Shown here: positions 43,398 to 51,734 of the stretch, piece by piece
Numbering within the stretch: the first letter of the stretch is position 1
Layout of the letters: each line of letters starts with the position of its first letter
Position numbers and translations under genes: made by a program
Notes under the pieces: model-generated
The model's input: the letters and a program-made list of their open reading frames with translations, nothing else
Database searches by the model: none
What the model was told of the DNA's origin: nothing
Source of the DNA: Cereibacter_A sp052244495
GTDB lineage: Bacteria > Pseudomonadota > Alphaproteobacteria > Rhodobacterales > Rhodobacteraceae
DNA: 64,000 nucleotides
NCBI GenBank assembly: GCA_052244495.1
Contig: JBQPXH010000004.1
Strand: one strand, 5' to 3'

Positions 43398-44678
43398 TCA
43401 GCGGAACTGGGCCGGCAGCCAGAGCGACAGCGCCGGGATGTAGGTGACGAGCAGCAGGACGCCCACCGCCGCACCGTAGAAGGGCCAGATCGTCCGCATC
43501 GCCGTCCAGATCGAGATCCGTCCCACGGCGCAGCCGACGAAGAGGACTGCACCAACGGGCGGCGTGCTGAGACCAATCCCGAGGTTCAGGATCAGGATGA
43601 CACCGAAATGCACCGGGTCCACCCCGAAGGCCTGCGCCACCGGCAGGAAGATCGGCGTCGTGATCACGATCAGCGGCGACATGTCCATGAAGGTGCCGAG
43701 CACGAGGAGCGCCACGTTGATCAGCAGCAGGATCACCAGCGGGTTGTCCGACAGCCCCTGCATGAAGGCCACGAGCGCCGTCGGCACCTTCAGATAGGCC
43801 AGAAGCCAGCCGAACGAGGCCGCGCATCCGATCACCAGCAGCACCATCGCCGTCGTGCGGACGGCTCCGATGGTGGCGTGGACGAACTCGGACCAGTTGA
43901 GCGTGCGGTAGACGAGGATCGTCACGACGAGCGCATAGACCACCGCGATATTGGCGCTTTCAGAGGCCGTGAAGATGCCCGAACGCACGCCCCCGAAGAT
44001 CAGCGCGACGAGGATCAGGCCCGGCACCGCGCTCACGAAGATAGCCCCGAGGGCGCGCAGGCCCGGGAAGCGCTCGGTGGGATAGCCGCGCCGGCGGGCG
44101 ACGAAGTAGGCCGCCACCATCAGCGAGATCGCGAGGACGAGGCCGGGGATGATGCCCGCGGTGAAGAGATCCGCGATCGAGATCCGGCCGCCCGCGGCGA
44201 TCGAATAGATGATCATGTTGTGCGAGGGCGGGATCATCAGCGCGATGATCGAGCCCACGACGGTCAGGTTCACGGCGTAGTCGACGCCATAGCCGCGGGC
44301 CTTCATCTGCGGCACCATGAGGCCGCCCACCGCCGAGGCATCGGCCGCGGCCGAGCCCGAGACGCCGCCGAACATGACCGAGGCCACGACGTTGACCTGC
44401 CCGAGGCCGCCCCTCAGATGGCCGACCAGCGCACCGGCCAGCGCCACGAGCCTCCGGGCTATGTCGCCCCGGACCATCAGGTCGCCCGAGTAGATGAAGA
44501 AGGGGATAGCCATCAGCGCATAGACCGAGACGCCCGAGTTGAGGCGCTGGAACACGACGACCGGCGGCAGGCCGAGGTAGAGCACGGTCATGAAGCTCGA
44601 CACGCCGAGGCAGAAGGCGACGGGGGTGCCGATGAGCAGCAGGAAGACGAAGCTTCCGAACAGGATGAAGAGCTCCAA
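43398..44678 (-). CDS. TRAP transporter large permease (DctM-type)
   Basis: A 426-residue membrane protein with about twelve hydrophobic segments. It is the DctM subunit that carries the Na+-driven substrate pathway of TRAP transporters. Characteristic segments are GSAAADASAVGGLMVPQM, IPPSHNMIIYS, LGTFMDMSPLIVITTPIFLPV and NLGIGLSTPPVG. The coding region most likely starts with TTG at 44678, two nucleotides after the dctQ stop. The much longer open frame to 45167 overlaps dctQ and is not credible. Confidence 0.88.
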   Translation of the reverse strand: MELFILFGSFVFLLLIGTPVAFCLGVSSFMTVLYLGLPPVVVFQRLNSGVSVYALMAIPFFIYSGDLMVRGDIARRLVALAGALVGHLRGGLGQVNVVASVMFGGVSGSAAADASAVGGLMVPQMKARGYGVDYAVNLTVVGSIIALMIPPSHNMIIYSIAAGGRISIADLFTAGIIPGLVLAISLMVAAYFVARRRGYPTERFPGLRALGAIFVSAVPGLILVALIFGGVRSGIFTASESANIAVVYALVVTILVYRTLNWSEFVHATIGAVRTTAMVLLVIGCAASFGWLLAYLKVPTALVAFMQGLSDNPLVILLLINVALLVLGTFMDMSPLIVITTPIFLPVAQAFGVDPVHFGVILILNLGIGLSTPPVGAVLFVGCAVGRISIWTAMRTIWPFYGAAVGVLLLVTYIPALSLWLPAQFR

Positions 44679-44680
44679 CG

Positions 44681-45226
44681 TCAGGCCCCCGTGGTCGTGG
44701 TTTCGGGATCTTCCGGCGCATCCTCGCCGAAGCGGGCGGTGTGGAGCCCCGCGGCCCGGCGCAGGACGCGCTCGATGGAGAAGAGGACGAGCAGCGTGCC
44801 GCCCGAGATCAGCGGCGCGAACTCGAAGCCGCGGCTGATCCCGAGGCCGGGCATGAGGTCGTTGGCGGCCCGCGCGGCGAGAGACCAGCCATACCAGGCC
44901 ATGCCGAAGCCGAAGGCCGCCACGAAGAAGTCCGAGATCGTGTGCAGCCAGGGCGCGACCGATTTCGGCAGGAAGTAGAGCAGCACGTCGAAGGACAGGT
45001 GATAGCCCTCGCGCACGCCGACAGCGGCGCCGAGGAAGATGAACCAGCCCATGATCATGACGGCCGCGGGTTCGGCCCAGTGCAGGCTGTCGTTCAGCAC
45101 GTAGCGCACGAAGACCTGCGCGAAGACGAAGACCGTCATCAGCACGAGCCCCCCTCCCGCGATCCACAGCGCGATCCGCGCCACCCAGCCCATGACGAGG
45201 GCGAGCTTCTTCAATCCGTCCTGCAC
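44681..45226 (-). CDS. TRAP transporter small permease (DctQ-type)
   Basis: A 181-residue protein with four transmembrane helices. It has the DctQ pattern FAQVFVRYVLNDSLHWAEPAAVMIMGWFIFLGAAVGVREGYHL, shown here only by its elements FVRYVLN, WAEPAA and REGYHL. I chose the GTG at 45226 with CGAGG upstream. Another GTG at 45271 would place the start inside the hairpin that follows dctP. The C-terminus is hydrophilic with a run of Thr. Confidence 0.83.
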   Translation of the reverse strand: MQDGLKKLALVMGWVARIALWIAGGGLVLMTVFVFAQVFVRYVLNDSLHWAEPAAVMIMGWFIFLGAAVGVREGYHLSFDVLLYFLPKSVAPWLHTISDFFVAAFGFGMAWYGWSLAARAANDLMPGLGISRGFEFAPLISGGTLLVLFSIERVLRRAAGLHTARFGEDAPEDPETTTTGA

Positions 45227-45247
45227 GGTTGCACCTCGCCGGATGAG

Positions 45248-45277
45248 GGCCCCGCGGCGCGGGCGCGCCACGGGGCC
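45248..45277 (-). promoter_or_regulatory. Intercistronic hairpin between dctP and dctQ
   Basis: GGCCCCG (45248-45254) pairs with CGGGGCC (45271-45277). An inner GGCGCG/CGCGCC stem extends it almost without interruption. Such a structure right after a binding-protein gene commonly stabilises its mRNA or attenuates the permease genes, giving more DctP than DctQM. Confidence 0.6.
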
Positions 45278-45287
45278 GCAGGTCAGG

Positions 45288-46265
45288 TCACTGGGTTTCC
45301 TGGATCCGCTTCACGAGATCCTGGTATTCGGGCTTGGTCACGTATTTCTCGTAGACCGGCGCCATCGCCTCGATGAAGGGCGTCTTGTCGATCTCGCGCA
45401 CGACTTCGGATCCCGCGGCGAGCACCTTCTCTTCCGACGCCTTCTCCTGCTCGGCCCAGAGCTTGCGCTGCACCGGCTCGGAGTCCTCGGCCGCCTGACG
45501 GAGGATCTGCTGGTCCTCGGGCGAGAGCTGGTCCCACTTGGTCTTCGAGATCGCCACCAGCTCGGGCACCATCAGGTGCTGGTCGAGCGTGTAGTACTTC
45601 GCCACCTCGAAATGGCCCGAGCTGTCGTAGGACGGCCAGTTGTTCTCGGCCCCGTCGATGACGCCGGTCTGGATCGAGGAATAGACCTCGCCATAGGGCA
45701 TCGGCGTCGCATTGGCGCCGAGCGCGGACATCATGTCCACGAAGACGTCCGACTGCATGACGCGGAACTTCATGCCCTTCAGGTCCTCGACCTTGGTGAT
45801 CGGCTTCTGGCTGTTGTAGAAGCTGCGCGAGCCGCCGTCGTAATAGGCCACGGCGATCAGGTCCTTGGCCTCGAAGGCCTTGGCGAGATCGTCGCCGATC
45901 GGGCCGTCCATCACGTTGTGCATGTGCTCTTCCGACCGGAAGAGATAGGGCAGCGAGAGCAGCTGCGCCTCGGGCACGATGTCGTTGAACGAACCGAACG
46001 AGGCGCGCACCATGTCGATCACGCCGAACTGGGTCTGCTCGATCGTGTCCTTCTCCTCGCCGAGCTGCGACGAGGGGAAGACCTCGATGCAGATCCGGCC
46101 GTCCGACAGCTCCTTCGCGCGCTCGGCCATGAACTTGACGCCCTCGACGGTCGGGTAGCCGTCCGGGTGGGTGTCCGAGGACCGCAGCGTCACCTCGCAT
46201 TCGGCGAAGGCCGGTGCCGCGAGCGCGGCGCTCGCCAGCAGGGCCGCCATCAGTGTCTTCGTCAT
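45288..46265 (-). CDS. TRAP transporter substrate-binding protein (DctP-type), uronate uptake
   Basis: A 325-residue periplasmic protein with signal peptide MTKTLMAALLASAALAAPAFA. DctP landmarks are FPSSQLGEEKDTIEQTQFG, the substrate-carboxylate arginine in MKFRVMQSD, and MPYGEVYSSIQTGVIDGAENN. Its place between uxaC and the uronate genes indicates galacturonate, glucuronate or unsaturated uronates as substrates. Related proteins bind galacturonate or glucuronate, but the exact sugar cannot be read here. It follows uxaC by 25 nt. Confidence 0.9.
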   Translation of the reverse strand: MTKTLMAALLASAALAAPAFAECEVTLRSSDTHPDGYPTVEGVKFMAERAKELSDGRICIEVFPSSQLGEEKDTIEQTQFGVIDMVRASFGSFNDIVPEAQLLSLPYLFRSEEHMHNVMDGPIGDDLAKAFEAKDLIAVAYYDGGSRSFYNSQKPITKVEDLKGMKFRVMQSDVFVDMMSALGANATPMPYGEVYSSIQTGVIDGAENNWPSYDSSGHFEVAKYYTLDQHLMVPELVAISKTKWDQLSPEDQQILRQAAEDSEPVQRKLWAEQEKASEEKVLAAGSEVVREIDKTPFIEAMAPVYEKYVTKPEYQDLVKRIQETQ

Positions 46266-46290
46266 GGTGTCTCCTCCCTTGATGATCGTG

Positions 46291-47697
46291 TCAGAGCCTG
46301 TAGGCCTCTTTCGCGAGGCGGTAGGCCAGATCGTGCGCCACCTCGGGCGCCTCTTCCTCGTCGAGGCGTCCGGTGGCGACCAGTGTCGCCAGGAACGCGC
46401 AATCGACCCGGCGCGCCACGTCGTGACGGGCCGGGATCGAGCAGAAGGCGCGGGTGTCGTCGTTGAAGCCGACGGTGTTGTAGAAGCCCGCCGTCTCGGT
46501 CGTCATCTCGCGGAAGCGGCGCATCCCCTCGGGGCTGTCGTGGAACCACCAGGCGGGGCCCAGCTTCAGCGCCGGATAGACCCCGGCCAGCGGCGCAAGT
46601 TCCCGCGCATAGGCGGTCTCGTCCAGCGTGAAGACGATGACGGTCAGCCGCGGATCGCCCCCCACCGCCGACAGGAGCGGGCGCAGCGCGCGGACGTAAT
46701 CGGTGCGCGTCGGGATGTCGAAGCCCTTGTCGCGGCCGAACCGGTCGAGCACGGGCCGGGAATGGTTGCGGAAGCTGCCCGGATGGATCTGGAGCACCAG
46801 ACCGTCCTCGAGGCTCATGCGCGCCATCTCGGTCAGCATCTGGCCGCGGAAGGCGTCGGCCTCCTCGGGTGTGCAGGTGCCCGTCAGCGCCCTGGCGAAG
46901 AGCGCGGCCGCCTCGGCCTGCGGCATGTCCTCGGTCCGGGCCGTCGCATGGCCATGGTCCGAGGATGTGGCGCCGAAATCCTTGAAATACGCGCGGCGCT
47001 TGCGGTGGGCGGCCAGATACCCCTCCCAGGTGGCGGTATCCTCGCCGGTCAGGTCGCCCAGCTGCGCGACATTCTCCGCGAAGCCCGCAAATTCGGGATC
47101 GACCACCGCATCGGGACGATAGGCCGTCACGACCCGGCCCTGCCAGCCGCTCTCGCGGATCATGCGGTGCCAGCGCAGGTCGTCGAGAGCGCTTTCCGTC
47201 GTGGCAATGGCCTCGATCCCGAACCGCTCGAAGAGCGCGCGGGGCCGGAACTCGGGCCGGGCGAGGCAATCGGCAATGTGGTCGTAGGCTGCGTCCGCCG
47301 TCTCGGCCGAAAGCCGGCGCGACAACCCGAACACCTCGGAGAAGGCGTGGTCGAGCCAGAGCCGCGAGGGCGTGCCGCGAAAGAGGTGGAAGTTCGAGGC
47401 GAAGAGCCGCCAGATCTTTCGGCCGTCCGTTTCGGTCGGGCCGCCGTCCACCCGCGGCACCCCCATCGCCTCGAGCGGGATGCCCTGCGAATGCAGCATC
47501 CGGAACACGTAGTGGTCCGGAGTGACGAAAAGCTGGGCGGGATCGGGAAAAGGCTCGTTCTCGGCGAACCAGCGCGGATCGGTGTGGCCGTGCGGCGAGA
47601 CGATCGGAAGATCCTTTACCGACGCGTAGAGCGAGCGGGCCAGCGCCCGGGCGCCCTCCTCGACCGGAAATAGCCGATCTTCCTGCAGCAGCCCCAT
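46291..47697 (-). CDS. uxaC: Glucuronate (uronate) isomerase
   Basis: A 468-residue enzyme of the UxaC amidohydrolase-fold family. It isomerises D-glucuronate to D-fructuronate and D-galacturonate to D-tagaturonate. Recognisable segments are PIVSPHGHTDPRWFAENEPF near the N-terminus, shown by its HGHTDP metal-site core, LVLQIHPGSFRNH, and GWWFHDSP-like WWFHDSPEGMRRF. The length is normal. It is the first gene of the leftward operon, and an inverted repeat lies in its promoter. Confidence 0.95.
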   Translation of the reverse strand: MGLLQEDRLFPVEEGARALARSLYASVKDLPIVSPHGHTDPRWFAENEPFPDPAQLFVTPDHYVFRMLHSQGIPLEAMGVPRVDGGPTETDGRKIWRLFASNFHLFRGTPSRLWLDHAFSEVFGLSRRLSAETADAAYDHIADCLARPEFRPRALFERFGIEAIATTESALDDLRWHRMIRESGWQGRVVTAYRPDAVVDPEFAGFAENVAQLGDLTGEDTATWEGYLAAHRKRRAYFKDFGATSSDHGHATARTEDMPQAEAAALFARALTGTCTPEEADAFRGQMLTEMARMSLEDGLVLQIHPGSFRNHSRPVLDRFGRDKGFDIPTRTDYVRALRPLLSAVGGDPRLTVIVFTLDETAYARELAPLAGVYPALKLGPAWWFHDSPEGMRRFREMTTETAGFYNTVGFNDDTRAFCSIPARHDVARRVDCAFLATLVATGRLDEEEAPEVAHDLAYRLAKEAYRL

Positions 47698-47759
47698 TGC
47701 CTTCCGCCTCCTCCCTGCGTCAAGCCTCAGAAAACGGTGGCATTCGGCCGCCGTGTCTG

Positions 47760-47778
47760 ACTAATATGCTAGTATGCT
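47760..47778. promoter_or_regulatory. Candidate GntR operator between uxaC and the regulator gene
   Basis: ACTA-ATATGC-TAGT (47760-47773) is an inverted repeat, and TATGCT occurs twice (47765-47770 and 47773-47778). It is in the AT-rich centre of the divergent promoter, 22 nt upstream of the regulator start. The assignment to the adjacent GntR protein is positional. Confidence 0.6.
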
Positions 47779-47799
47779 TCACCTGTCAACGGAGTGGAC

Positions 47800-48516
47800 A
47801 TGACCGACGCGATCACGCTTCCCACCCTCGAGGCGCCCGCCCGCCCCTCGGTCACCGATCAGGTGTTCGACCAGCTCTACGACCGGATCATCGAGCTCGA
47901 CCTGCCGCCCGGCACCAAGCTGTCCGAGGTCGAGGTGGCGCGGCAGTTCGGCGTCTCGCGCCAGCCGGTGCGCGATGCCTTCTACCGCCTGTCCAAGCTC
48001 GGCTTCCTCGCCATCCGACCCCAGCGCGCGACGACGGTTTCGCAGATCTCGACGCGCAGTGTCATGCAGGCCCGCTTCATCCGCGCCGCCATCGAGGCCG
48101 AGACCGTGCGCGTCGCCTGCGAGCATCTGACCGCGGCCGACCATGCCGCGCTCTGGGTTCTGCTGGATCTGCAGCGCGAGGCCTCGGAGACGGGCGACCG
48201 CCTGCGCTTCCATGCGCTCGACGACCGTTTCCACCGCGAGATCTGCGAGAGGTCGGGCTGCGGATTCGCCTGGGAGATGATCCGCGAGAACAAGTCCCAC
48301 ATGGACCGTGTGCGCTACCTCTCGCTGGCCTTCGCCTCGAAGGATGCCTATGAGGACCATCTCGAGGTGATGCAGGCGATCGAGGCGCGCGACGCGCCCG
48401 AGGCCATGCGGCGGATGCACCGCCACCTGAACCGGATCAAGATCCAGATCGAACGCATCCGGATGGACCACCAGTCCTTTTTCGCACAGGAGGATACATG
48501 CCTGCCGGATCTCTGA
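47800..48516 (+). CDS. GntR-family (FadR subgroup) transcriptional regulator of the uronate locus
   Basis: A 238-residue regulator. The winged helix-turn-helix lies at about residues 20-80 (LYDRIIELDLPPGTKLSEVEVARQFGVSRQ broken by its PPGTKLSE core). A FCD-type all-helical sensor domain has the metal/ligand set RFIRAAIEAETVRVA, FHALDDRFHREI and HLEVMQAIEARD. It is divergent from uxaC and overlaps kdgK by 19 nt, so it probably controls both transcription units in response to a uronate or KDG. The ATG at 47800 is preferred over a GTG at 47794 because GGAG is correctly spaced. Confidence 0.88.
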   Translation: MTDAITLPTLEAPARPSVTDQVFDQLYDRIIELDLPPGTKLSEVEVARQFGVSRQPVRDAFYRLSKLGFLAIRPQRATTVSQISTRSVMQARFIRAAIEAETVRVACEHLTAADHAALWVLLDLQREASETGDRLRFHALDDRFHREICERSGCGFAWEMIRENKSHMDRVRYLSLAFASKDAYEDHLEVMQAIEARDAPEAMRRMHRHLNRIKIQIERIRMDHQSFFAQEDTCLPDL

Positions 48517-49406
48517 GAAAGCACATTGTTTCGGTCGGCGAATGCATGGTCGAGATGGCGCCGACGGGCGATGGGACCTATGCGATGGGCTTCGCCGGCG
48601 ACACGCTGAACACCGCGTGGTACCTGCGCCGCGCCCTCCCGTCCGGGATGCAGGTGGATTATCTGACGGCGGTTGGCACCGATGCGATCTCTGGCCGGAT
48701 GCTCGCCTTCCTGGAAGAGGCGGGGCTGGGCACCGACCGGATCGCCCGCATTCCCGACCGGACCGTCGGTCTCTACCTGATCGAGATCGCGAACGGCGAG
48801 CGCAGCTTCGCCTACTGGCGCGGGCAAAGCGCGGCAAAGCTTCTGGCCCGCGATGCAGCGGCGCTGGAGGCCGGCCTTGCGGACGCCTCGGTGATCTACT
48901 TCTCCGGCATCACGCTCGCGATCCTCGATCCCGCCGACCGGGCACGCCTGATCGAGGCCCTCGCAGCGGCCCGGGCGGCGGGCAGCACGGTGGCCTTCGA
49001 CCCGAACCTCCGCCCAAGGCTCTGGCCGGATGCGGCGGCCATGTGCGCCGCCATCAGCGAGGCCGCGCGCCACGCCGATATCGTGCTGCCGTCGCACGAG
49101 GACGAGGCGACCTTCTTCGGGGATACCGATGCCGAGGCGACGGCCGCGCGCTATGCGGAGGCAGGGGCCGGGCTGGTCGTCGTGAAGGACGGGCCGGGGC
49201 CGATGATCACGCTCTCGGCCGAGGGAAGGCAGAGCCACCCGCCGGAAGCCGTGAGCCGCGTGGTCGATACCACGGCCGCGGGCGACAGCTTCAACGCGGG
49301 CTTCCTCGCCGCGCATCTCACCGGCGAACCGCTGGCGGAAGCCGTCCGCGCCGGCGCCCGCCTTGCCGCGCGCGTCATCGGCGCCCGTGGCGCGCTGGTG
49401 GACTGA
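48498..49406 (+). CDS. kdgK: 2-keto-3-deoxygluconate kinase
   Basis: A 302-residue PfkB/ribokinase-family sugar kinase. VGECMVEMAPTGDG at the start is KdgK-like, MGFAGDTLNTAWYL is the substrate lid region, and VVDTTAAGDSFNAGFLA carries the catalytic Asp and anion hole. It phosphorylates KDG, the end product of both uronate branches, to KDPG. The start at 48498 has AGGAGG upstream and lies within the regulator gene. A KDPG aldolase is not in the window. Confidence 0.9.
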   Translation: MPAGSLRKHIVSVGECMVEMAPTGDGTYAMGFAGDTLNTAWYLRRALPSGMQVDYLTAVGTDAISGRMLAFLEEAGLGTDRIARIPDRTVGLYLIEIANGERSFAYWRGQSAAKLLARDAAALEAGLADASVIYFSGITLAILDPADRARLIEALAAARAAGSTVAFDPNLRPRLWPDAAAMCAAISEAARHADIVLPSHEDEATFFGDTDAEATAARYAEAGAGLVVVKDGPGPMITLSAEGRQSHPPEAVSRVVDTTAAGDSFNAGFLAAHLTGEPLAEAVRAGARLAARVIGARGALVD

Positions 49407-49568
49407 CGCGCTCGCACATGGAAAGATGCGGGACCATCCGTCCGACGGTCTCATCGACGGGCGGCTTCGGGCGAGGCACGCGACCAGACATTGCCTTGCG
49501 GCCGCCCTGCGCCGGAAGGGCAGGTGGCAGAGACCTACAGGTCGTGCCGACAGGCCGCCGTGGCGGTG

Positions 49569-50993
49569 TCAGCCGTCGATCGGAACCGACTCCGGCGCCG
49601 CATCCAGCCTCTCGCCCCAGATCCGGCAGGTCTCTTCCCAGGCAGGCGCGACACCGCGCTTGACGATCACGGTGGCCACCAGCGGCGCCAGGAACGGCGG
49701 GCAGCCGATCCCGACGAGGGCCGCCGACATCACCCCCACCAGCCCCGCCCCCGGCAGGTTCAGCGCCGACCGTAATGCCTCGCGGTCGCCTTCACCCGCT
49801 TCGGTGCACATGAGGCGGTGCAGCTCGCGCTCGAGCCGGGCCACGACGCCCAGCCCGAGTTCGCGGAAGGGGAATTGCACCGTCTCGGTCACGGCGACCG
49901 GCAGTTCCAGCGCGATGGTGTCCCCTGCCGCAGGATCGATCTCGAGGAGAGCCTGCCGCCGCCCGATCTCGGCCACCAGGGCTTCCTCGCCGGCATCGAG
50001 AAGCGCGGCCGCCGCCCCCGGCTCGCCCCCGGGCAGCGCGCGTTCGGCCATCGGCATCTCCGGCACCGCGAAGGGGGCGCTTTCGGGCATTCCCTCGACC
50101 GCCGCGAGGATCGCGCGCGCCGGACCTGCATAGCCCTGCGACGTCGGGTGCAGCTCGTCATACCAGCCCGCGTCCGGCACGCGGCCGCGGCAGTCCGCAA
50201 TCATCACGCGTCCGCCGAACCGGCCGGCCATGCCCATCAGGGCCTCGTGGAAGCGGTCGATGAGCACGCGCACGATCTCGCGCTGGATGCCCTTGTCCAC
50301 GATCCCCAGCGCCGCCATCGGACGGCCGAGCCAGCGGCCCCCGTTCGGGATGACATGGTCGTAGCTGTGGCAGACCACACGCTTCGCCCCGGCACGCAGC
50401 GCGCTCTCGATCAGTTCGGCATAGATGTCGATCGTGCCCCTCAGGATGCCGTCAAAGGCCGGGCCGACGTGATGTGCAGGTTCGGAGGCCGGATCGAAGG
50501 GCAGCAGATACTTCTGCAACGAGCCGCCGCCCAGCACGTCGTTGCCGCCCCCGCTGAAAAGCACGAGGTCCGGCTTCTCGGCCAGAACCGCGACCGTCAC
50601 CTCCTCCTGCCGGGCCATGTCGCGCAGGAGGTCACCGGCCGCGCTCACGCAGTAGATCGCCCAGCGGTCGAACAGGTGGTCGATCACGTCGTCGAGCAGG
50701 AAGGGATACTGGAACCAGCTGTCACCCTCGGCCACCACCTTGAGGCCGTTCCAGTTGCGGATCTTGCGGGCGTAGCGCTGCTGGCGTCGCCAGCGCGCCA
50801 CGCCATTCAGCGAGTTCAGCGCCATCGCCGCCTCGGTCGCGGCATAGGCCACACGCGCGGGGTTGGCGACGACGCTCGGCTCGAACGGGGCGCTTTCCAG
50901 CGGATCGAGCTGCAGGTAGGGCCGGATGGCCTCGTCCGGCACGTCGGGATCCATCAGCATGGCTTCGAGCTGCGTGCGGTCGATACGGTTCAT
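49569..50993 (-). CDS. SGNH/GDSL-type hydrolase with extra N- and C-terminal modules
   Basis: A 474-residue protein. The central SGNH hydrolase domain (about residues 84-295) has block I EGDSW (Ser92), a Gly at about 120, block III GGGND (Asn151) and block V DELHPTSQGY (Asp279, His282), so the catalytic set is complete. The first 45 residues hold a short motif around DPDVPDEAIRPYL and FEPSVVANP. The last about 130 residues form a separate, partly hydrophobic region ending WGERLDAA. There is no signal peptide. Esterase or lipase activity is likely; the substrate is unknown. It is oriented away from the protease operon across a 741-bp spacer, which suggests an effector of the same system. The ATG at 50993 has GAGGGAGAAG upstream. 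Confidence 0.65.
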   Translation of the reverse strand: MNRIDRTQLEAMLMDPDVPDEAIRPYLQLDPLESAPFEPSVVANPARVAYAATEAAMALNSLNGVARWRRQQRYARKIRNWNGLKVVAEGDSWFQYPFLLDDVIDHLFDRWAIYCVSAAGDLLRDMARQEEVTVAVLAEKPDLVLFSGGGNDVLGGGSLQKYLLPFDPASEPAHHVGPAFDGILRGTIDIYAELIESALRAGAKRVVCHSYDHVIPNGGRWLGRPMAALGIVDKGIQREIVRVLIDRFHEALMGMAGRFGGRVMIADCRGRVPDAGWYDELHPTSQGYAGPARAILAAVEGMPESAPFAVPEMPMAERALPGGEPGAAAALLDAGEEALVAEIGRRQALLEIDPAAGDTIALELPVAVTETVQFPFRELGLGVVARLERELHRLMCTEAGEGDREALRSALNLPGAGLVGVMSAALVGIGCPPFLAPLVATVIVKRGVAPAWEETCRIWGERLDAAPESVPIDG

Positions 50994-51734
50994 CACTCTT
51001 CTCCCTCTCGAAATGCGTCGGGGCCGAAGGCTGCGCGCTCACAGCCGTCGAGTGGCGTCCCGCCCTGCCCGCGCCCCGGCCGATCATGCGGGACGGCCGC
51101 GCAGCCGGGCCGGCACGCCCTCCGGTCGTCATGACCGCCCCCATGCTGGTCATGGTCGCACCCGGTCCCCACGCAGGCGGCGATGGCGCGCCGCCCCGGC
51201 GAAACCTTCTTGACCTTGGCGCAGATGTTGCCACCGCTGCCGCCCGAGGAGCGGCTGGCCCTTTCGCCGGCGGGATCGCCTCTTCCGGTGGAAAGCCCGG
51301 CATGAAGCGTCCGCCGGCACCGGCGTCCGGCCTTCCATTCTCGGCATGCAAAGATGTCGACAAGATCGACCGCGGTCGGCTCCGCGGCGTTGCAGGCGGA
51401 ATCCATGGCGACAATGTCCAAGGGCGCTCTGGCACCCGGCGAAAAATCACTTCAGATAGCAGAAGATCCAAGGGAAGCGCTCTGCCTCCGGCTCTCATGG
51501 TGAGCGAATCACGCTGGTGCGTCAACATTCAGTGTGATGGCATCTTCAACCAACGGGCGACTGTTCAGCAGGGCCCTTCGCCTGTATCCTGATCCGACAA
51601 GACAAAGATCATTTTGATTCCCGAAGCCTGTCCTTTTCGGCCGTTCCGGCCGCGCGGCAGGCAGTCGAAAAAGTCATTGGCGGGTGAGACGCCGTGTGCG
51701 TCGGTTCCGCGCCCCTTCCCGGCAGGAGGAGCCG
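50994..51734. other. 741-bp intergenic region upstream of the protease operon
   Basis: There is no convincing gene. The part nearest the operon (about 51440-51690) is noticeably less GC-rich than its surroundings and is the probable promoter zone. It includes CATTTTGATTCC near 51611 and a CGGCC-GTT-CCGGCCG palindrome near 51638. The 51000-51420 part contains competing open frames on the minus strand. None has a recognisable product. No tRNA or repeat was seen. Confidence 0.5.

Noticed and set aside
44679..45167. Extended start of the TRAP large permease
   Set aside because: The extra residues overlap dctQ in another frame and are low-complexity Arg/Ala/Gly.
50993..51421. 142-codon minus-strand frame directly before the SGNH gene, with several Cys and His
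   Set aside because: The stop touches the SGNH start and a middle stretch looks faintly coding. However, codon use is mixed, there is no recognisable domain and no good ribosome-binding site. A small unknown protein is not excluded.
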